In this document: positions 13,703 through 15,973 of the stretch, in pieces
Layout of the letters: every line of letters starts with the position of its first letter
Numbering within the stretch: the stretch's first letter is position 1
DNA from: Chloroflexota bacterium
GTDB taxonomy: Bacteria; Chloroflexota; Limnocylindria; Limnocylindrales; CSP1-4
Direction: 5' to 3'
Length of the DNA stretch: 15,973 bases
NCBI GenBank assembly: GCA_005880805.1
Contig: VBFZ01000162.1
Location: 1-15,973, forward strand
Position numbers and translations under genes: made by a program
Notes under the pieces: model-generated
Told to the model about the DNA's origin: nothing
Seen by the model: only the letters and a program-made list of their open reading frames with translations
Databases searched by the model: none

Positions 13703-14680
13703 ATGGCCCGCATCGCGTTCGTGTTTCCCGGCCAGGGTTCGCAGTCGGTCGGCATGGGCAAGGCGCTGGCTGCGGCTTCGCCTGCGGCGGCAGCCGTCTT
13801 CGCGGAAGCCGATCGCGCGCTCGATGCTCCCGTCAGCGGCCTGGCCTGGGATGGTCCAGCCGACGAGCTCGACCTGACGGTGAATGCCCAGCCCGCGCTG
13901 CTGGCGACCTCGATCGCCTACCTTGCCGCACTGCGCGAACGCTGGTCGGGCCTCGATATCGAGGCTCCCCAGCCAGCCTTCGCGGCCGGCCACTCGATGG
14001 GCCAGTACTCGGCGCTCGTCGCCGCCGACGCCATCTCCCTCGCCGACGGGGTGCGCCTCGTGCGTGAGCGGGGCCGGCATATGCAGGCATCCGGGGCCGG
14101 TCGCGAGGGTCGCATGGCAGCCGTGATCGGGCTGGACGACGTGTTCCTGCCCAAGCTCGTGGCGGACGCGTCCGAGCACGGCACGATCGGCGTGGCGAAC
14201 CGCAACTCCCCCGGTCAGATCGTGCTCAGCGGCGAGCGCGCTGCCATCGAGGCGTCTCTGCAGATCGCGAAGGACCTCGGCGCGCGGCGCGCGATCGAGC
14301 TGCCGGTCTCTGTGGCCGCCCATTCGCCGCTCATGGCCGAAGCCGCCGAGGGCATGCGCAAGGTGCTGGCCGGCATCGAGTTCCACGATCCGCACCCGCC
14401 GCTCCTCGCCAACGCCGACGCGCGGCCCATCGAGACGGCGGAGGCTGCTCGCGCGGAGCTCGTCGACCACCTCACCACCGGGGTCGACTGGGTGGCCGCC
14501 GTCGAGCGGATGATGGAGGAGGATGTGAGCGAATTCCTGGAGGTCGGCCCTGGACGCGTCCTGACCGGCCTCATCAAGCGCATCAACCCCGACATCGGAG
14601 CCATCGCGACCGACGATCCAGCCGCCCCCGACCGGCTGTTCGTGCCGTACGCCGACCGTCCGACCCCGGCGACCGCCTGA
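13703..14680 (+). CDS. fabD: Malonyl-CoA:ACP transacylase
   Basis: 325 aa. It transfers malonyl from CoA to acyl carrier protein, supplying extender units for fatty acid synthesis in the cytoplasm. The family start FVFPGQGSQSVGMGKAL is followed by the nucleophile Ser98 in AAGHSMGQYSALVAA and the malonate-carboxylate Arg in VRERGRHMQ (about residue 123). The catalytic His207 is in VSVAAHSPLM, and FLEVGPGRVLTGLIKRI is the C-terminal signature. The start at 13703 is fixed by AGGAGG and by the family N-terminus; the frame is open further upstream but antisense to marR. fabF follows after 60 nt without an acpP, fabG or fabH gene between them. Confidence 0.97.
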   Translation: MARIAFVFPGQGSQSVGMGKALAAASPAAAAVFAEADRALDAPVSGLAWDGPADELDLTVNAQPALLATSIAYLAALRERWSGLDIEAPQPAFAAGHSMGQYSALVAADAISLADGVRLVRERGRHMQASGAGREGRMAAVIGLDDVFLPKLVADASEHGTIGVANRNSPGQIVLSGERAAIEASLQIAKDLGARRAIELPVSVAAHSPLMAEAAEGMRKVLAGIEFHDPHPPLLANADARPIETAEAARAELVDHLTTGVDWVAAVERMMEEDVSEFLEVGPGRVLTGLIKRINPDIGAIATDDPAAPDRLFVPYADRPTPATA

Positions 14681-14715
14681 CTACCGTCTGACGACAGACT
14701 CCAGCCTGACTACCG
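14675..14715 (+). repeat. Short direct repeat between fabD and fabF
   Basis: GCCTGACTACCG occurs at 14675-14686, including the fabD stop codon, and again at 14704-14715, a 29-nt period. Between the copies GTCTG-ACGA-CAGAC is a small hairpin. It looks like a local duplication; no function is evident. Confidence 0.5.
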
Positions 14716-14740
14716 CCACCCCCGGCGAGGAGAGGAACCC

Positions 14741-15955
14741 GTGCGAAAACCCGATTACGACCGCCGTGTCGTTGTGACCGGCCTGGGCGTGGTGAGCCCG
14801 GTCGGTAACGACAAGCAAACGGCCTGGGACAACCTGATCCGCGGTGTGAGCGGGCTTGGCGAGATCACGCGCTTTGACGTCTCGCGCTACGAGCAGAAGG
14901 CCGGCGGCGAGGTGAAGGATTTCGACCCGAAGGCGTGGATGGATCCGAAGGCTGCCCGGCGCGGCGAGTCCGCGATGCACTTCGGGGTCGCAGCTGCCAA
15001 GCAGGCTCTCGCCGACTCAGGCTTCGAGGTCACCGACGAGAACCGCACCGAGGTCGGTGTTGTGTTCGGCTCGGGGGCGGGCGGCCAGCAGCTCATGATC
15101 GACAACTGGACGGTCCTCCGAGAGAAGGGCCCCGAACGGGTCGCGCCCACGTTCATCGCGAACGGGCTGGTCGATTCGACGTCGGGCATGATCGCGATCG
15201 AGACAGGCATCATCGGCCACAACGTCTGCATCGTCTCCGCGTGCGCCACCGGCACGCACAACGTCGCCGAGGGCGCCGAGGTCATCCGCCGCGGCGACTG
15301 CGTGGCGGTCGTCAGCGGTTCGACCGAGGCGCCCCTGCTGGAGGTCGCCCACGCCGGGTTCGGCAACATGCGGGGCCTCGGCAATCCGCGGCCGGGTGAG
15401 CCGATCCAGAGCGTCTCGCGGCCGTTCGACCTGACGCGCGACGGGTTCGTGCTCGGCGAAGGGGCAGCGTCACTGTTCCTCGAGGACCTCGACCTGGCGA
15501 AAGCGCGGGGGGCGCGCATCTACGCGGAAGTGATCGGCTACGGGTCGGCGGCCGACGGATGGGACATGATCCAGCCGGTGGAGCACGGCGCCGGCTCCGC
15601 GCGGGCGATGAAGATGGCCCTCGACCGGCGCGGCGTGCCCGCCGACGAGATGGACCTGATCAATCCCCACGGGACGTCGACGCCGCTCGGCGACAAGATC
15701 GCGATCAGCGGGACGAAGTCGATGACCGGCCACATGATGGGAGCGGCAGGGGCGTTCGAGGCGTTTGCGACCGTCATGGCCGTTGCCGAGCAGTGCATCC
15801 CGCCCACGATCAACTACCGCGACCCGGACCCCGAGTGCAACCTGTGGGTCGTGACGGACGCGACCCCGAAGCGGATCCGCTACGCCCTCTCCAACAACAT
15901 CGGTCTCGGCGGCCACAACGGAGCGGTGATCTTCAAGCGCTACCAGGGCGACTAG
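14741..15955 (+). CDS. fabF: 3-oxoacyl-ACP synthase II with a 16-residue internal deletion
   Basis: 404 aa of the KAS II thiolase fold, condensing malonyl-ACP with acyl-ACP in chain elongation. The catalytic Cys168 is in VSACATGTHNVAEG, His310 in NPHGTSTPLGD, Lys326 and His331 in TKSMTGHMMGAAGA; the end SNNIGLGGHNGAVIFKR is typical. The two catalytic histidines are 21 residues apart, while in E. coli FabF (His303 and His340) they are 37 apart. The helix normally following LGDK (AETxAIKxxFG...) is missing, and LGDKIAISGTKSM is joined directly at 15695-15706. The Cys-His distance is normal. The GTG start has AGGAG 8 nt upstream. The loss is in frame, so the gene reads through, but folding and activity are doubtful unless the gap is an assembly error. 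Confidence 0.93.
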   Translation: MRKPDYDRRVVVTGLGVVSPVGNDKQTAWDNLIRGVSGLGEITRFDVSRYEQKAGGEVKDFDPKAWMDPKAARRGESAMHFGVAAAKQALADSGFEVTDENRTEVGVVFGSGAGGQQLMIDNWTVLREKGPERVAPTFIANGLVDSTSGMIAIETGIIGHNVCIVSACATGTHNVAEGAEVIRRGDCVAVVSGSTEAPLLEVAHAGFGNMRGLGNPRPGEPIQSVSRPFDLTRDGFVLGEGAASLFLEDLDLAKARGARIYAEVIGYGSAADGWDMIQPVEHGAGSARAMKMALDRRGVPADEMDLINPHGTSTPLGDKIAISGTKSMTGHMMGAAGAFEAFATVMAVAEQCIPPTINYRDPDPECNLWVVTDATPKRIRYALSNNIGLGGHNGAVIFKRYQGD

Positions 15956-15973
15956 CGCCATCCCGGGCCTTGG

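Noticed and set aside
12995..14470. 491-codon minus-strand frame covering marR and most of fabD
   Set aside because: Only its last 198 codons (from 13591) are the MarR protein; the rest is antisense to fabD. The promoter just before 13591 fixes the start.
1..15973. CRISPR arrays, tRNA/rRNA genes, insertion sequences, phage or defence genes
   Set aside because: I looked for these across both strands and saw no repeats of array type, no tRNA-like folds and no transposase or recombinase motifs.

Overview
The window is a roughly 16-kb piece of a high-GC bacterial chromosome. It is almost fully coding and has no RNA genes, insertion sequences or CRISPR. A MarP-like membrane protease, an F420-type luciferase-like oxidoreductase, GTG starts and several start codons lying 6-9 nt after a TANNNT-type -10 box (apparently leaderless mRNAs) would fit a Chloroflexota (Limnocylindria/Ellin-type) or Actinomycetota genome. 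I cannot fix the taxonomy from sequence alone, and the sequence may be a metagenome assembly.

Left part, minus strand: the acetolactate synthase large subunit gene (ilvB) runs off the left edge. Its roughly 360-nt leader holds a small ORF with a Leu/Ile-rich stretch, a 9-bp terminator with a T-tract, and an upstream segment that can pair with that terminator. This looks like an attenuator.

Plus strand, 2050-4403: an anchored, possibly beta-propeller protein overlaps a secreted metzincin-type zinc protease gene. An in-frame TAG cuts that protease's C-terminal domain off.

4467-6535: leuC (carrying a 2-nt frameshift) and leuD, the two subunits of isopropylmalate isomerase.

6622-12964: a lipoprotein, a CvpA/trypsin (MarP-like) membrane protease, an unreported 49-codon ORF fused by ATGA overlaps to both neighbours, ilvD, a luciferase-like oxidoreductase, a one-helix membrane protein and an M20 metallopeptidase. 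From the protease to the M20 gene the genes overlap or nearly touch, so they look like one transcription unit.

12995-15955: a MarR-family regulator transcribed divergently from fabD-fabF (malonyl-CoA:ACP transacylase and ketoacyl-ACP synthase II). FabF lacks about 16 residues between its two catalytic histidines.

Functionally the window centres on branched-chain amino acid synthesis (ilvB, leuCD, ilvD) plus fatty acid chain initiation and elongation. Three separate lesions (amber codon, frameshift, 48-nt in-frame loss) in otherwise well-kept genes are the main oddity. They may be real or may be assembly artefacts. The most interesting biological candidates are the ilvB attenuator and the coupled small ORF ahead of ilvD.
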